A DNA stretch of 64,000 nucleotides from Labedaea rhizosphaerae (GTDB lineage Bacteria > Actinomycetota > Actinomycetes > Mycobacteriales > Pseudonocardiaceae), in contig NZ_SNXZ01000003.1 in assembly GCF_004362825.1 (NCBI RefSeq), forward strand, positions 782,784 through 846,783, in the 5' to 3' direction. Below the pieces are notes generated by a model that saw nothing but the letters and a program-made list of their open reading frames with translations, did no database searches and was not told where the DNA came from. The position numbers were made by a program, and so were the translations under genes. Shown piece by piece: positions 53,965 through 63,500 of the stretch (the stretch's first letter is position 1; every line of letters starts with the position of its first letter).

Positions 53965-54185
53965 GCGGTGGCGTGTCCGATGCTCGCGCGCAGCAAGCGC
54001 GCGAGCACCACCGCGCCGCCCAAGCCGCGCAGGAGGCGGCGAAACAGCACCAGCGGCAACGCAACGAGCTGGTTCGCCGCCTCCGCGCGGAGGATCCGCA
54101 ACACTGGACATATCAGGCAATCGCCCGCGCGGTGGGGTGCAGCCCGGAGCTGATCGCCGCGATCATCAAGGAGCGCACGCCCTGA
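53961..54185 (+). CDS. Small HTH protein coupled to rsr
   Basis: A 74-aa protein whose GTG start overlaps the rsr stop (GTGA). Residues 7-40 are a charged, Ala/Gln-rich helix likely to form a coiled coil (ARAQQAREHHRAAQAAQEAA). Residues 40-72 hold a helix-turn-helix: WTYQAIARAVGCSPELIAAIIKE, of sigma-region-4 or Xre-like type. Codon use is normal for the genome. Family not recognised. Coupling implies a linked role with Ro60, for example as regulator of the shared operator upstream (inference). Confidence 0.72.
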   Translation: MSGGVSDARAQQAREHHRAAQAAQEAAKQHQRQRNELVRRLRAEDPQHWTYQAIARAVGCSPELIAAIIKERTP

Positions 54186-54250
54186 TCGGGCCGGCCGGCA
54201 CGGGCAGGACCGCTCGGGCGCACCTTCCTATTCCTTGCGAACGCGCGCAG

Positions 54251-54452
54251 GGCCGGAGTCGTTCCTGCGGTGCACCGCAAGGTTGCAGTGCCCGGGGCAA
54301 TAGTGCGCCGCATGGTGGGGTTTGCGACACAGCCGTGCACCCACAAGGTTGCAGTCCCGGGGCCGGCGTCGACCGTAATCGAGCGGCCTACCTGCGAACG
54401 CACCCGTGCCCGGAGTCGTTCCCGCGTGCACCGCAAGGTTGAAGTCCGGGAA
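54251..54452 (+). repeat. Three dispersed direct repeats upstream of the GH3 gene
   Basis: A GTGCACC-N-CAAGGTTG-N-AGT-CCGGG unit occurs at about 54270, 54335 and 54426. The first and third are also preceded by CCGGAGTCGTTCC (54253 and 54410). The copies differ by a few bases. The 357-bp gap 54186-54542 holds these and no gene that I can support. Confidence 0.65.
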
Positions 54453-54542
54453 CAGGCGTTGACAGGCACCAGACCGCGAGGTCGAATACTCCCAGTCGGG
54501 GCCCACCATCTGGTTAGAGATTGACATCCCCTGGGAGGGCAC

Positions 54543-56315
54543 ATGGTGCTCCGCCGGTTGACCGCACTGCTCGCCGTGACCGGCACGGCAGCCGCCGCAT
54601 TCGCGTTACCCAGCGCGACCGCGGCCGCGAAGCCCACATCTCTCGACAGCCGCATCAAGGCGGCGATGGCGTCGATGACGCTCGAGGAGAAGGTGGGTCA
54701 GATGTTCGTGACCTACGCGTACGGCTCGACCGCGGACACCACCACGGCCGCCGACGTCGCCCAGAACCAGGCGCTCTACGGCGCGGACGTGCACAACGGC
54801 GCGGAGCTGGTCCGCAAGTACCACCTCGGCGGCATCATCTACTTCGCCTGGTCGAACAACCTGCAGAACCCGCAGCAGATCGGCGCGCTGTCCAACGGCC
54901 TGCAGCAGACGGCCATGAGCGCCGCGAACCCGATCCCGCTGCAGATCAGCACCGACCAGGAGGGTGGCACCGTCACCCGCATCCTGTCCGGCGCGGTGTC
55001 GCCGGGCAACATGGCGATCGGCGCGACCCACAACCCCGTCTCGGCGTACTCCGCGGCCGCGGTCACCGGGTCCGAGCTGCGGGCCATGGGCATCAACCTC
55101 GACGACGCACCGGTGGTGGACGTCAACACCAACCCGCGCAACAGCGCCGACGGGCCGCGTTCGTTCGGCGACCGCACCCTCGCGGTGTCGCTGGACTCCG
55201 CCGCCGCGGTGGCCGGCTACCAGAACTCGGGCGTCGCCGCGCAGGCCAAGCACTTCCCCGGCCTCGGTGACACCGAGGTCAACACCGACAACGGCGTCGC
55301 GGTCACCAACGAGACCCGCGAGCAGCTGATGTCGATCGACGTCCCGCCGTTCCGCGCGGCCATCGCCGCGGGCACGAAGTCGATCATGGCGGCGCACATC
55401 GTGGCGCCCGCGCTGGACCCGTCCGGCGCGCCCGCCAGCCTCTCGAAGCCGATGATCACCGGCATCCTGCGCGACCAGTTGCACTTCGACGGCGTCGTGG
55501 CCACCGACTCGCTCGGCGCGGGTGCGCTCGCGGACATCCCGAAGGACCAGATCATCCTGCGGGCCGTCGACGCCGGCGACGACGAGCTGCTGATGCCGGA
55601 AAGCCTGCCGATCGCCTACGACGCGCTGCTCAACGCGGTCAAGACCGGCGCGATCCCCGAGTCGCGGATCGACCAGTCGGTGTACCGGCTCCTGCGGATG
55701 AAGTTCGAGGAAGGCCTGTTCGACAACCCGTACACCACGGCCGACAAGATCACCGCGACCGTGGGTGCGCCCGCGCACATGAACACCATGGCGTCGATCG
55801 CGCAGAAGTCGATCACCCTGTTGCGCAACCAGGACGGCGTCCTGCCGATCGCGGCGAACTCCGGCAAGCACGTGCTGGTCGCCGGTTGGGGCTCGACCAC
55901 CACGCGGACGCTCACGGATGCGTTGACGGCCAAGGGTTTGACGGTGCAGCGGTTCTGGACGGGCAACCCGAGCCAAGCCACCATCGACGCGGCCGTCGCG
56001 GCCGCCAAGGCCAACGACCTGACCGTGGTGACGTCGTACAACGCGTGGGGCGACACGACGCAGCAGAGCCTGATCAACCAGCTGCTGGCCACCGGCAAGC
56101 CGGTGGTGGTCGTGTCGATCGGCGGGCCGTACGACATCGCGTACTACCCCTCGGCGCCGACGTACCTCGCGACCTACGGCTACCAGGCCGTGTCGATGAA
56201 CGCGCTGGCGAACACCCTGACCGGCACCGAGCCGACCGGCAAGCTCCCGGTGACCATCCGCTCGGCGGACGGCACCACGACCCTGTTCAAGTACGGGTCG
56301 GGCAGCGGGTTCTGA
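54543..56315 (+). CDS. Secreted GH3 family glycosidase (beta-N-acetylhexosaminidase-like)
   Basis: A 590-aa exported enzyme: signal peptide (1-29), GH3 TIM barrel (about 35-395) and GH3 C-terminal alpha/beta domain (about 410-575). Nucleophile Asp322 lies in FDGVVATDSLGAGAL. The KHFPG motif (236-240) continues LGDTEVNTDNG, whereas NagZ-type enzymes have a DSH catalytic dyad here; the His is replaced by Asp (Asp249 region). Substrate specificity may therefore differ from NagZ. GGGAGG precedes the ATG. Probably acts on cell-wall or chitin-derived sugars outside the cell. Confidence 0.88.
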   Translation: MVLRRLTALLAVTGTAAAAFALPSATAAAKPTSLDSRIKAAMASMTLEEKVGQMFVTYAYGSTADTTTAADVAQNQALYGADVHNGAELVRKYHLGGIIYFAWSNNLQNPQQIGALSNGLQQTAMSAANPIPLQISTDQEGGTVTRILSGAVSPGNMAIGATHNPVSAYSAAAVTGSELRAMGINLDDAPVVDVNTNPRNSADGPRSFGDRTLAVSLDSAAAVAGYQNSGVAAQAKHFPGLGDTEVNTDNGVAVTNETREQLMSIDVPPFRAAIAAGTKSIMAAHIVAPALDPSGAPASLSKPMITGILRDQLHFDGVVATDSLGAGALADIPKDQIILRAVDAGDDELLMPESLPIAYDALLNAVKTGAIPESRIDQSVYRLLRMKFEEGLFDNPYTTADKITATVGAPAHMNTMASIAQKSITLLRNQDGVLPIAANSGKHVLVAGWGSTTTRTLTDALTAKGLTVQRFWTGNPSQATIDAAVAAAKANDLTVVTSYNAWGDTTQQSLINQLLATGKPVVVVSIGGPYDIAYYPSAPTYLATYGYQAVSMNALANTLTGTEPTGKLPVTIRSADGTTTLFKYGSGSGF

Positions 56316-56452
56316 CCGACCGGGCGGGATCCGCGTTCGCGCGGGTCCCGCCCGTCGCGGGCACGCCGAGGATCACCGAATGCCGGCGACGCTCCGACGG
56401 GCACCGCGTTACCAAGCGTCCAGTTTCTGTCCACTTTCGAGCGATGCGGCCG

Positions 56453-56770
56453 TCAGTGGACCGTGCCGAGGAACGCGATCGTGAAGAACACCGAGGGCAC
56501 CAGGCCGATGATCCCGCACACCAGCCCGGTGATCGCCAGCCCGCGCCCGCTGTACCCCGAGGCCGGGTTCCCCGTCTGCGCCATGCCCACGCCGGACAAC
56601 GCGACCGCGAGCGCCCCGAGCACGACGGACCCGATCGGGATCCACCACCCGACGACGGTGATGATGCCCAGCACCATGCCCGCGACGGCCATGCCGCTGG
56701 TCCGCTGCTGCGGCATCGGCTGGTAGGGCCCTGGGAACTGGGGCTGGTTCGAGTACTGGGGGTAGGACAC
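56453..56770 (-). CDS. DUF4190 membrane protein
   Basis: A 105-aa protein with a short Pro/Gln-rich cytosolic head (YPQYSNQPQFPGPYQPMPQQ) and two TM helices flanked by GMAVAGMVLGIITVVGWW and GRGLAITGLVCGIIGLVPSVFF, the tandem-helix DUF4190 pattern. Very common in actinomycetes; function unknown. Confidence 0.82.
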   Translation of the reverse strand: MSYPQYSNQPQFPGPYQPMPQQRTSGMAVAGMVLGIITVVGWWIPIGSVVLGALAVALSGVGMAQTGNPASGYSGRGLAITGLVCGIIGLVPSVFFTIAFLGTVH

Positions 56771-56954
56771 CAGGGCCTGCCTTGGGCTGGAGGGAAGTTC
56801 ACCCTCATTGAACCCGACCCGTGCCGAGGCCGGGCGGGAACGCCGGAATTACCCCGGACCGGGTGCCCCGAGCAGAGACCCGCCCCGATCGTTCAGGTGC
56901 CCGGATTCGGTGACGCCTCCCAAGCCAATGCACACCAGGCCGCGCCCGAACCCA

Positions 56955-56984
56955 CGCTCCGGCCTCACGCCTGAGGCCGGAGCG
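56955..56984. terminator. Perfect 13-bp hairpin terminator of the GH15 gene
   Basis: CGCTCCGGCCTCA (56955-56967) pairs perfectly with TGAGGCCGGAGCG (56972-56984) across a CGCC loop. It lies 12 nt beyond the stop codon of the minus-strand gene. Confidence 0.8.
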
Positions 56985-56995
56985 CAAGAACCGAG

Positions 56996-59900
56996 TCAGG
57001 CCACCGGCACCCCACGCACCGCCACCGGGCCGAGGGTCGGGTTGAGTTCGGTCGCCTGGTCCACCCCGGCCGGCACGAGCACGTCCATCGCCTTCGGCAT
57101 GGTTGCCGGGTCCGCGCCGCAGATCGGCTCGGTGCCGCCCACCGCGCACACGCCGAACGTGTACGGGCCGGGCGTCGGCGTGAACGGGCGCGCCTGGTCG
57201 GGGCTGTTGCCGTCCTGCCCGGACAGCACGACCGCCACCGTCCACCCCGGACCCGGCGTGCCCAGCGCCGCCTTCGGCACCGAGATCGTGATGGTCCGCG
57301 AGCCCTGGCTCGCCTGCACCGACGCACCGCCCAGCGGCGTGTGGCCCGGGTCGGTGAAGATCGGGTCGGCGAAGCCCTGGACCTCGACCATCCGGCTCCA
57401 CGCGTCCTGTCCGGCCACCGCGTACCCCCGTGTCGGGAACGGTGGCGCCGTCGACGTCGTGGTGGCCGCCGGGTCGTGCAGGTAGACGTCCAGCAGTTGC
57501 GCGCCGAACGGCGACCCGAAGGTCGGCGAGAGGTCGCGCAACGTCGTGCGGAACACGATCGTGTTGCCCGAGTCCAGCACCTGGAAGCGCTGGATGTCGA
57601 ACGCACCCGCGTGGAAGTCACCCGCGGTCGGGTACGCGAACGTGCCCGGCCCGTTGTCGTCGCCGGACGGGTCGGTGACGTCCATCAGCACGGTGCCCTG
57701 CACGAAGTCCGACACGATCGTCGTCTGCGCGTAGCCCGTCCCGGCGGCCGAAGTGGCCGTCGCGGTGATCACGTTGCTGCCCAACGGGGTCGACACGGTC
57801 ACCGAGTACGTGCCGTCCGCGGCGGCCACGGTGGACACCACGGACGTGGCGCCGCCACTGTCCACAGCGGACGCCGCGACGTCCACCCGCGATCCGGCCG
57901 GCGCCGTGCCGGTCACCGAGGCCGTCGGCGTCGCAACGGAACCAGGGCCGGTGACGGTCACCGACAAGGCGGCGGGCGCGTGGTGGCGCACATAGCGGTC
58001 AGAGGTGTTCGACGGCTGCTCGACCGGCCTGCCCGCCTGGATCCCGCGGGCCAGCCGCACGTACTGCGACTGCGCCCACGTCAGCGGCGCCACCGACCCG
58101 ACCGACTCACCGTTCTCGAAGCCAAGGGAAGCGGTCGCCGGGTCCGTGCCGAACGGCGACGCGGCCAGCGACGGGTCCTCCCAGATCTGTTCCGGCACCA
58201 GCCCGACGCCGTAGGCCTGCGCCCGCATCGCGTCCAGGAACGCGGCCGCGCCCCGCCGGTCACCGACGGTCAGCCGCTGCTCGCCGCGCTCCCCGCCGAG
58301 CACGGGCCACAGGTGCCCGGAGCCGGCATTGCCGGTGGGCCAAGGCCTCCCGCTCGGCGAGCAGTTCGTCGGGTCCGGCTCGTAGCAGTCGCCGTAGCCG
58401 TCCTCGCTGCCCGCGGTGGCGGTCCCGTAGCGGTACCAGCCGGGTCCGGTCGCGGTGTCGCGCTTGATCACGTCGTCCACAACGGACAGTGAACGCCGCA
58501 CATCGGGGTCGTTCGGCGACAACTCGCCGAGGCGCACCAGCTCCAGGAAGCCGCCGTCGACGACGGAACGCTGGTCCACGTCGATCGAACCGTTGCCCAG
58601 GTTGTAGGTGGTGGCGGCGTTCGGGTCGCCGTTCTTGGCCAGGCGGATGAAGTAGCGCCCGTCGCCGTACGGGCCGGTCGTGGTGACCGCCCAGTCCTTG
58701 ATGGACCGCTGGAAGTGGTCCGCCGCCGCCCGGTAGACGCGGGCGTGCGCCGGGTCCTGGTTGCGGTCGGCGATGTCCCCGGCCGACAGCAGCCCCGCGA
58801 TCTCGGCCGCGATGGTCGACGGCGAGTACCCGCCCTGCTCCTCCCAGCGCTCCGAGCCGAACGACGGGCCGTGCGCGACGAGGAAGTCCGCGGCCGGGCG
58901 GATGTGCCCGGTGTAGAGCGCGTGGTCGCGGTCGAGGCCGGTCTGCAGCGCCAGCAGGATCGGGTACGCGGTCTCGTCGAGCTGGTCGCCGCCGGAGTCC
59001 GGCGCCTTGCGGCCGTTGAGCATCGAGTTGCGCGGGAACCGGCCGTCGGCTTGTTGTTGCTTGCTGAACAACCAGCGCACCGAGGCCCGCGCCGTCGACA
59101 GGTCACCGGCGGCGAGCAGGCCGGTCACGCTCTCGTACAGGTCGCGGGAGAAGATCTCGCGGTAGGAGCCGAAGTAGACCGGTTTGCCGCCCGGCGCGTC
59201 GCCCGCGCTGATCGCCTGACCCCACGGGCTGCCGAGCGAGGCGACCACGGCCCCCGGGAACGTCTTGTCCTCACTGGCTTTCAGCACGTTCGCCGACAGC
59301 AGGTAGTTGGGCGCGTCCGCAGGATCGACTCGGTGCAGGTGCCGGTCGTAGTCGCGCCATTGGTCGACGTATTGGTGGTAGCTCGAGGCGAACGACGCGT
59401 GCGCACCCGCGCTCGCGGTGCGCACCGCGTCGGCCGGCGTCCGACCGAAGCCGAGCGCCAGGGTGACCGCCTTGCCGGGACGCACGTCGAGTTGCGCGGT
59501 CTGCACGACGTTCCCGTTGGGCGCGTCGGTGGACGTGTCGGTCAGCTTGTGGGCCGCGTCCAGCTGGTTCAGGCCGTCGGTGGGCGTGCCCGCGTACCCG
59601 CTGCTCGTGGTCAGGAACCGCTTGTCGGCCACCAGCGCGGCGGACAGCGGGACGGCGTAGTCGCGGTTCGGCGCGCTGGTCACGGTGTTGGTGTCGGTAC
59701 TGACCAACGCGGTGCTCGCGGGGTCGACCGACGCCGTGTCGCCGCCGCCGTTGACCGGGCCGCCACCGCCGTTGCCGTTCACGCTGGCGTCGTAGCGGAC
59801 GTAGAGCTTCAGGTCCTTGCCGTTGCCGTGCAATGGATCCAAGCGGGTGCGCATGAGCACGCCGGTCCGCGCCGGGTCGGCGATGTAGTCGGTGACGATG

Positions 59901-60280
59901 CGGTAGCGGCCGTTGCGCGCGGTCGAGGTGACCTGGCAGGCCATGCCGCCGTCGTCGGTGGTGCGCACCTGGTAGGTGGTGTCGCGGGTCTGCAGATCGG
60001 TGAAGCTCGCACCGTCGGTCACCAAGAATTGCAACGTCTCGACGTTGGTGTTGTCGATCGTCGGCGCGTAGACGTCGGAGAGAACGCCGTTCGCCACGGT
60101 GTACCAGGCTTTGCTGGTGGTGTTGCGTGCGGTGCCGACGCAGTCCTTGCGGGCGACGTCGAAGTGCGAGAGCGCTCCCGGCGCGCCGGGAGCGGGGGCC
60201 GCGACCGCGGCCGGGACGACCCCGACCAGCGCGAACCCGAGCGCGAGCACGGACAGCAGAGCGGCACTGGACCGATTCAT
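56996..60280 (-). CDS. Secreted GH15 glucodextranase/glucoamylase-like enzyme with C-terminal beta domains
   Basis: A 1094-aa exported enzyme. Signal peptide (1-28); N-terminal beta-sandwich (domain N, about 35-300); GH15 alpha6/alpha6 barrel (about 320-755) with acid-bearing RWEEQGG (478-484) and base in LVPEQIWED (Glu697); Ig-like linker domain (about 772-855, bacterial Big-type); C-terminal glucodextranase-like/DOMON-like domain (about 865-1094, MDVTDPSGDDNGPGTF). This layout matches glucodextranases that cleave alpha-1,6 (and 1,4) glucose from non-reducing ends. ATG 60280 is used; ATG 60289 is possible. Divergent from the protease gene. Confidence 0.9.
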   Translation of the reverse strand: MNRSSAALLSVLALGFALVGVVPAAVAAPAPGAPGALSHFDVARKDCVGTARNTTSKAWYTVANGVLSDVYAPTIDNTNVETLQFLVTDGASFTDLQTRDTTYQVRTTDDGGMACQVTSTARNGRYRIVTDYIADPARTGVLMRTRLDPLHGNGKDLKLYVRYDASVNGNGGGGPVNGGGDTASVDPASTALVSTDTNTVTSAPNRDYAVPLSAALVADKRFLTTSSGYAGTPTDGLNQLDAAHKLTDTSTDAPNGNVVQTAQLDVRPGKAVTLALGFGRTPADAVRTASAGAHASFASSYHQYVDQWRDYDRHLHRVDPADAPNYLLSANVLKASEDKTFPGAVVASLGSPWGQAISAGDAPGGKPVYFGSYREIFSRDLYESVTGLLAAGDLSTARASVRWLFSKQQQADGRFPRNSMLNGRKAPDSGGDQLDETAYPILLALQTGLDRDHALYTGHIRPAADFLVAHGPSFGSERWEEQGGYSPSTIAAEIAGLLSAGDIADRNQDPAHARVYRAAADHFQRSIKDWAVTTTGPYGDGRYFIRLAKNGDPNAATTYNLGNGSIDVDQRSVVDGGFLELVRLGELSPNDPDVRRSLSVVDDVIKRDTATGPGWYRYGTATAGSEDGYGDCYEPDPTNCSPSGRPWPTGNAGSGHLWPVLGGERGEQRLTVGDRRGAAAFLDAMRAQAYGVGLVPEQIWEDPSLAASPFGTDPATASLGFENGESVGSVAPLTWAQSQYVRLARGIQAGRPVEQPSNTSDRYVRHHAPAALSVTVTGPGSVATPTASVTGTAPAGSRVDVAASAVDSGGATSVVSTVAAADGTYSVTVSTPLGSNVITATATSAAGTGYAQTTIVSDFVQGTVLMDVTDPSGDDNGPGTFAYPTAGDFHAGAFDIQRFQVLDSGNTIVFRTTLRDLSPTFGSPFGAQLLDVYLHDPAATTTSTAPPFPTRGYAVAGQDAWSRMVEVQGFADPIFTDPGHTPLGGASVQASQGSRTITISVPKAALGTPGPGWTVAVVLSGQDGNSPDQARPFTPTPGPYTFGVCAVGGTEPICGADPATMPKAMDVLVPAGVDQATELNPTLGPVAVRGVPVA

Positions 60281-60516
60281 ACCGGGCATCTCACCACCAT
60301 CCGGCGCCACGCGACAGCGGCCGAACGGTCTACCCGCGCCGACGATCACGCATAAATTGTCCTTTTTAGCCGGAATTTGTACCGACGAAAGGACCTTGTG
60401 TTTTGCACAACTATCGGAAATAGTTCGTTCACACGTCATGGATGAGGCAAGCAGTGCTGCATTCCGTCGGGGGACGTGATTGGAGTATTCGCCCCATACG
60501 GAAACGGGAGCTGCAC
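60281..60516. promoter_or_regulatory. AT-rich divergent promoter region
   Basis: A 236-bp gap between the GH15 and protease genes that is visibly AT-richer than its surroundings (about 60350-60430). It contains AACTAT-CGGAA-ATAGTT (60409-60425), a small inverted repeat that may be an operator. No definite -10/-35 pair is assigned. Confidence 0.4.
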
Positions 60517-63500
60517 ATGCGGCGTTCCACCCTCCGCGTCCGCACCGCGACAGGTGCGGCCGGCGGTTTGGTCCTGGCTTGCGTGGTCCAATTGACCACC
60601 GGCCAGGTCGCGAACTCGGCACCGGCACCAGCCGGCGCACCCCAGTCGGTGATCGTGGTCCTCGCCGACCAGCTGGCCGACGCCCCCGCCGCCAAGGCCG
60701 ACAGCGGCCACCGGCACAGCAGGGCGACCGCCACCCAGGACGCCGTGCTCGCCCGCCTCGGCGGACCCGCACCGGCCAAGGTCAAGCACTTCACGCTGGG
60801 CAACGCGTTCTCCGCCACGGTGACCCCGGCGCAGGCCGAAGCCCTGCGCCACGATCCGGCGGTGGCCTCCGTCGTGCCCGACGCGCCGGTCGACCTGCCG
60901 GACAACCCAACCCCGGCGACGGCGGGTGGCAAGGCGGCGCCGAGCACCCCGAAGTCGCTCACGGCCGACCCGGGCGCCATCTGCCCCAGCGACCCGGCGA
61001 AGCCGCTGCTCGAACCCGAGGCGCTCACCTCGATCCGGGCGGCGAGCACCGACGGTTCGGCCAGCGCGGCCGACCTCGCGGACGGTTCTGGGGTGAAAGT
61101 CGCATTCCTGGCCGACAACATGGACCCGAATTACGCCGACTTCATCCGGCCGGACGGCAGTCACGTCTTCTCCGATTACCAAGATTTCTCCGGGGACGGT
61201 CCGAACACGGCCGATTCCGGTGCGGAAGCATTTGGTGACGCTTCGTCGATCGCCGCGCAGGGCGTCGTCGTGCACGACCTCTCGCAGTTCGTGAACCAAG
61301 CGCACCCGCTGCCGCCGGGCTGCAACATCGTGGTCAAGGGTGTCGCGCCGGGCGCGAGCCTGGTCGGGCTGAACGTCTTCGGCGGGACCGCGACCAACTC
61401 CGCGGTGCTGCAGGCCATCGACTACGCGGTGACCGTCGACCACGTCGACGTCATCAACGAGTCGCTGGGCCTGAACCAGTACCCGGACTACTCGATGCGC
61501 AACCTGTTCCAGGTCTTCAACGACAACGCGGTCGCCGCGGGGGTCACGGTGACCACGTCCTCCGGGGACGCGGGCATCACCAGCACCATCGGCAGCCCGG
61601 CGACCGACCCGCTGGTCATCTCCGCGGGCGCGACGACGGACAACCGCCTGTACGCGCAGACCTCCTACGCCGCGTTCCCCTTCTCCAACGGCAAGTGGAT
61701 CAGCGACAACATCTCCGCGCTGTCCTCGTCCGGCATCACGCAGAACGGCCGCACGATCGACCTGGTCGCCCCCGGTGAGGGCAACTGGGCGGACTGCTCG
61801 CCCGCCTACGCCGAGTGCCGCAACTTCCAGACACCGCCGCAGCCGACGGACCTCGAGTCCTTCGGTGGCACGAGTGAGTCGGCGCCGCTGACCGCAGGCG
61901 TGGCCGCCTTGGTCATCCATGCCTACCGCGGCACCCACCACGGCCAGTCGCCGAGCCCGGCGCTGGTCAAGCAACTGATCACCAGCACGACCAGGGACCT
62001 CGGCCTGCCCGCCGACGAGCAGGGCACGGGTCTGCTCGACGCGCGTGCCGCCGTCGAGGCCGCGCTGACCTCGCCCGGTTCCACCGGCGCGCCGGTCAAC
62101 GTGAGTTCGAATATTACGATTTCGAAGGATCAGGTCACGCTGACCGGCGCTCCGGGCAGCACGCAGAGCACCGGCGTCAAGGTCACCAACGTGGGCACCA
62201 AGAAGCTCACGGTGGCCACGGGCACCCGGACGTTCGTGCAGCGGTCGACGCACACGCAGAACATCGCGTTCGGGCCGACGGCCACGCCGTTCCCCTACTA
62301 CAACGGCACGACGTGGCGGTCGCAGCTGGTGCAGTTCGACGTGCCCGCCAACGCCCAGCGGTTGCTCGCCCGCATGGCGTGGACCGGTGGCGCGTCGAAG
62401 GTCGTGCGGCTGACGCTGCTCGCCCCGGACGGCACGTTCGTGGCCAACAGCAGGCCGCAGGGTGGTGCCGCGAGCGCCAACTACGCCAATGTGGACGTTC
62501 GCAGCCCGCGGGCCGGTACGTGGACCGCGGTCCTGTACTCCTCGACGGACACGCACGGCTACACCGGCAACATCACCCTCGCGACCGACACGCAGCGGAC
62601 CCAGACGGTCGGCACGGTCTCGCCCGCCACGTTCACCCTGAACCCGGGCCAGTCGAAGAACGTCACCGTGAAGCTGCCGACCCCGGCCAGCGGCGGGGAC
62701 GCGACGTACTCGACGACCTTCGCCAGCTCCGACGGGCACAAGACGTCGATGTCGGCGGTGATGCGCAGCCTGATCCCGACCGACGGCAACGGCCGGTTCG
62801 GCGGCACCATCACCGGCGGCAACGCCCGCGCGGTCTCCCCCGCGCAGACGTTCAGCTACGAGTTCGACGTGCCGAAGGGCAAGAAGGACCTGAGCGTCGC
62901 CGTGCAGTTGGCGGACGCGGGCACCGTGGTCGACGGCGTGCTGGTCGACCCCAACGGTGAACTCGCCGACGTGAACAGCAACGTCTTCCTCGGCGACGGC
63001 GGGGACCTGCTCCAGGGCGACACCATCCAGATGACCGACGCGGCGCCGTTGCCGGGTCGCTGGCAGCTGGTGATCGTGGTGCAGAACCCGGTCGCCGGGG
63101 ATGCGCTGGAGCAGCCGTTCACCGGCCGGGTGACATTCGACAAGGCGTCGGTGAAGGCGAACGGGCTGCCGACGTCGGCCAGCACCAAGCTGCCCGCGGG
63201 CAGCACGCTGAAGGTGCCGGTCAAGGTGCGCAACACCGGTGTCGAGCCGATCGCGGTCGGCGTCGACCCGCGCACGAACGACCAGCAGGTGTTGCAGCCC
63301 AACGTGATCCAGGGTCAGACGGAGTTGCCGCTGCCGACCCCGGGTGCCGACGAGCCGATCTACCTGGCACCGCCGGACACCTCGAGCCTGACGGTGGCCA
63401 CCTCGTCGACGTTGCCCGCGCAGGTCGAGCTGCAGAGCTCGGCGGCAGGCATCGACGTCTTGGGTGACCTGAAGGCGGCCCAGAACGGCAGCACGGTGTC

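Noticed and set aside
58021-58080. Apparent loss of the GH15 catalytic base (TWAQSQY with Gln)
   Set aside because: The base in GH15 enzymes corresponds to the Glu of the PEQ motif, which is present as LVPEQIWED (Glu697). The AQSQY segment is not the base.
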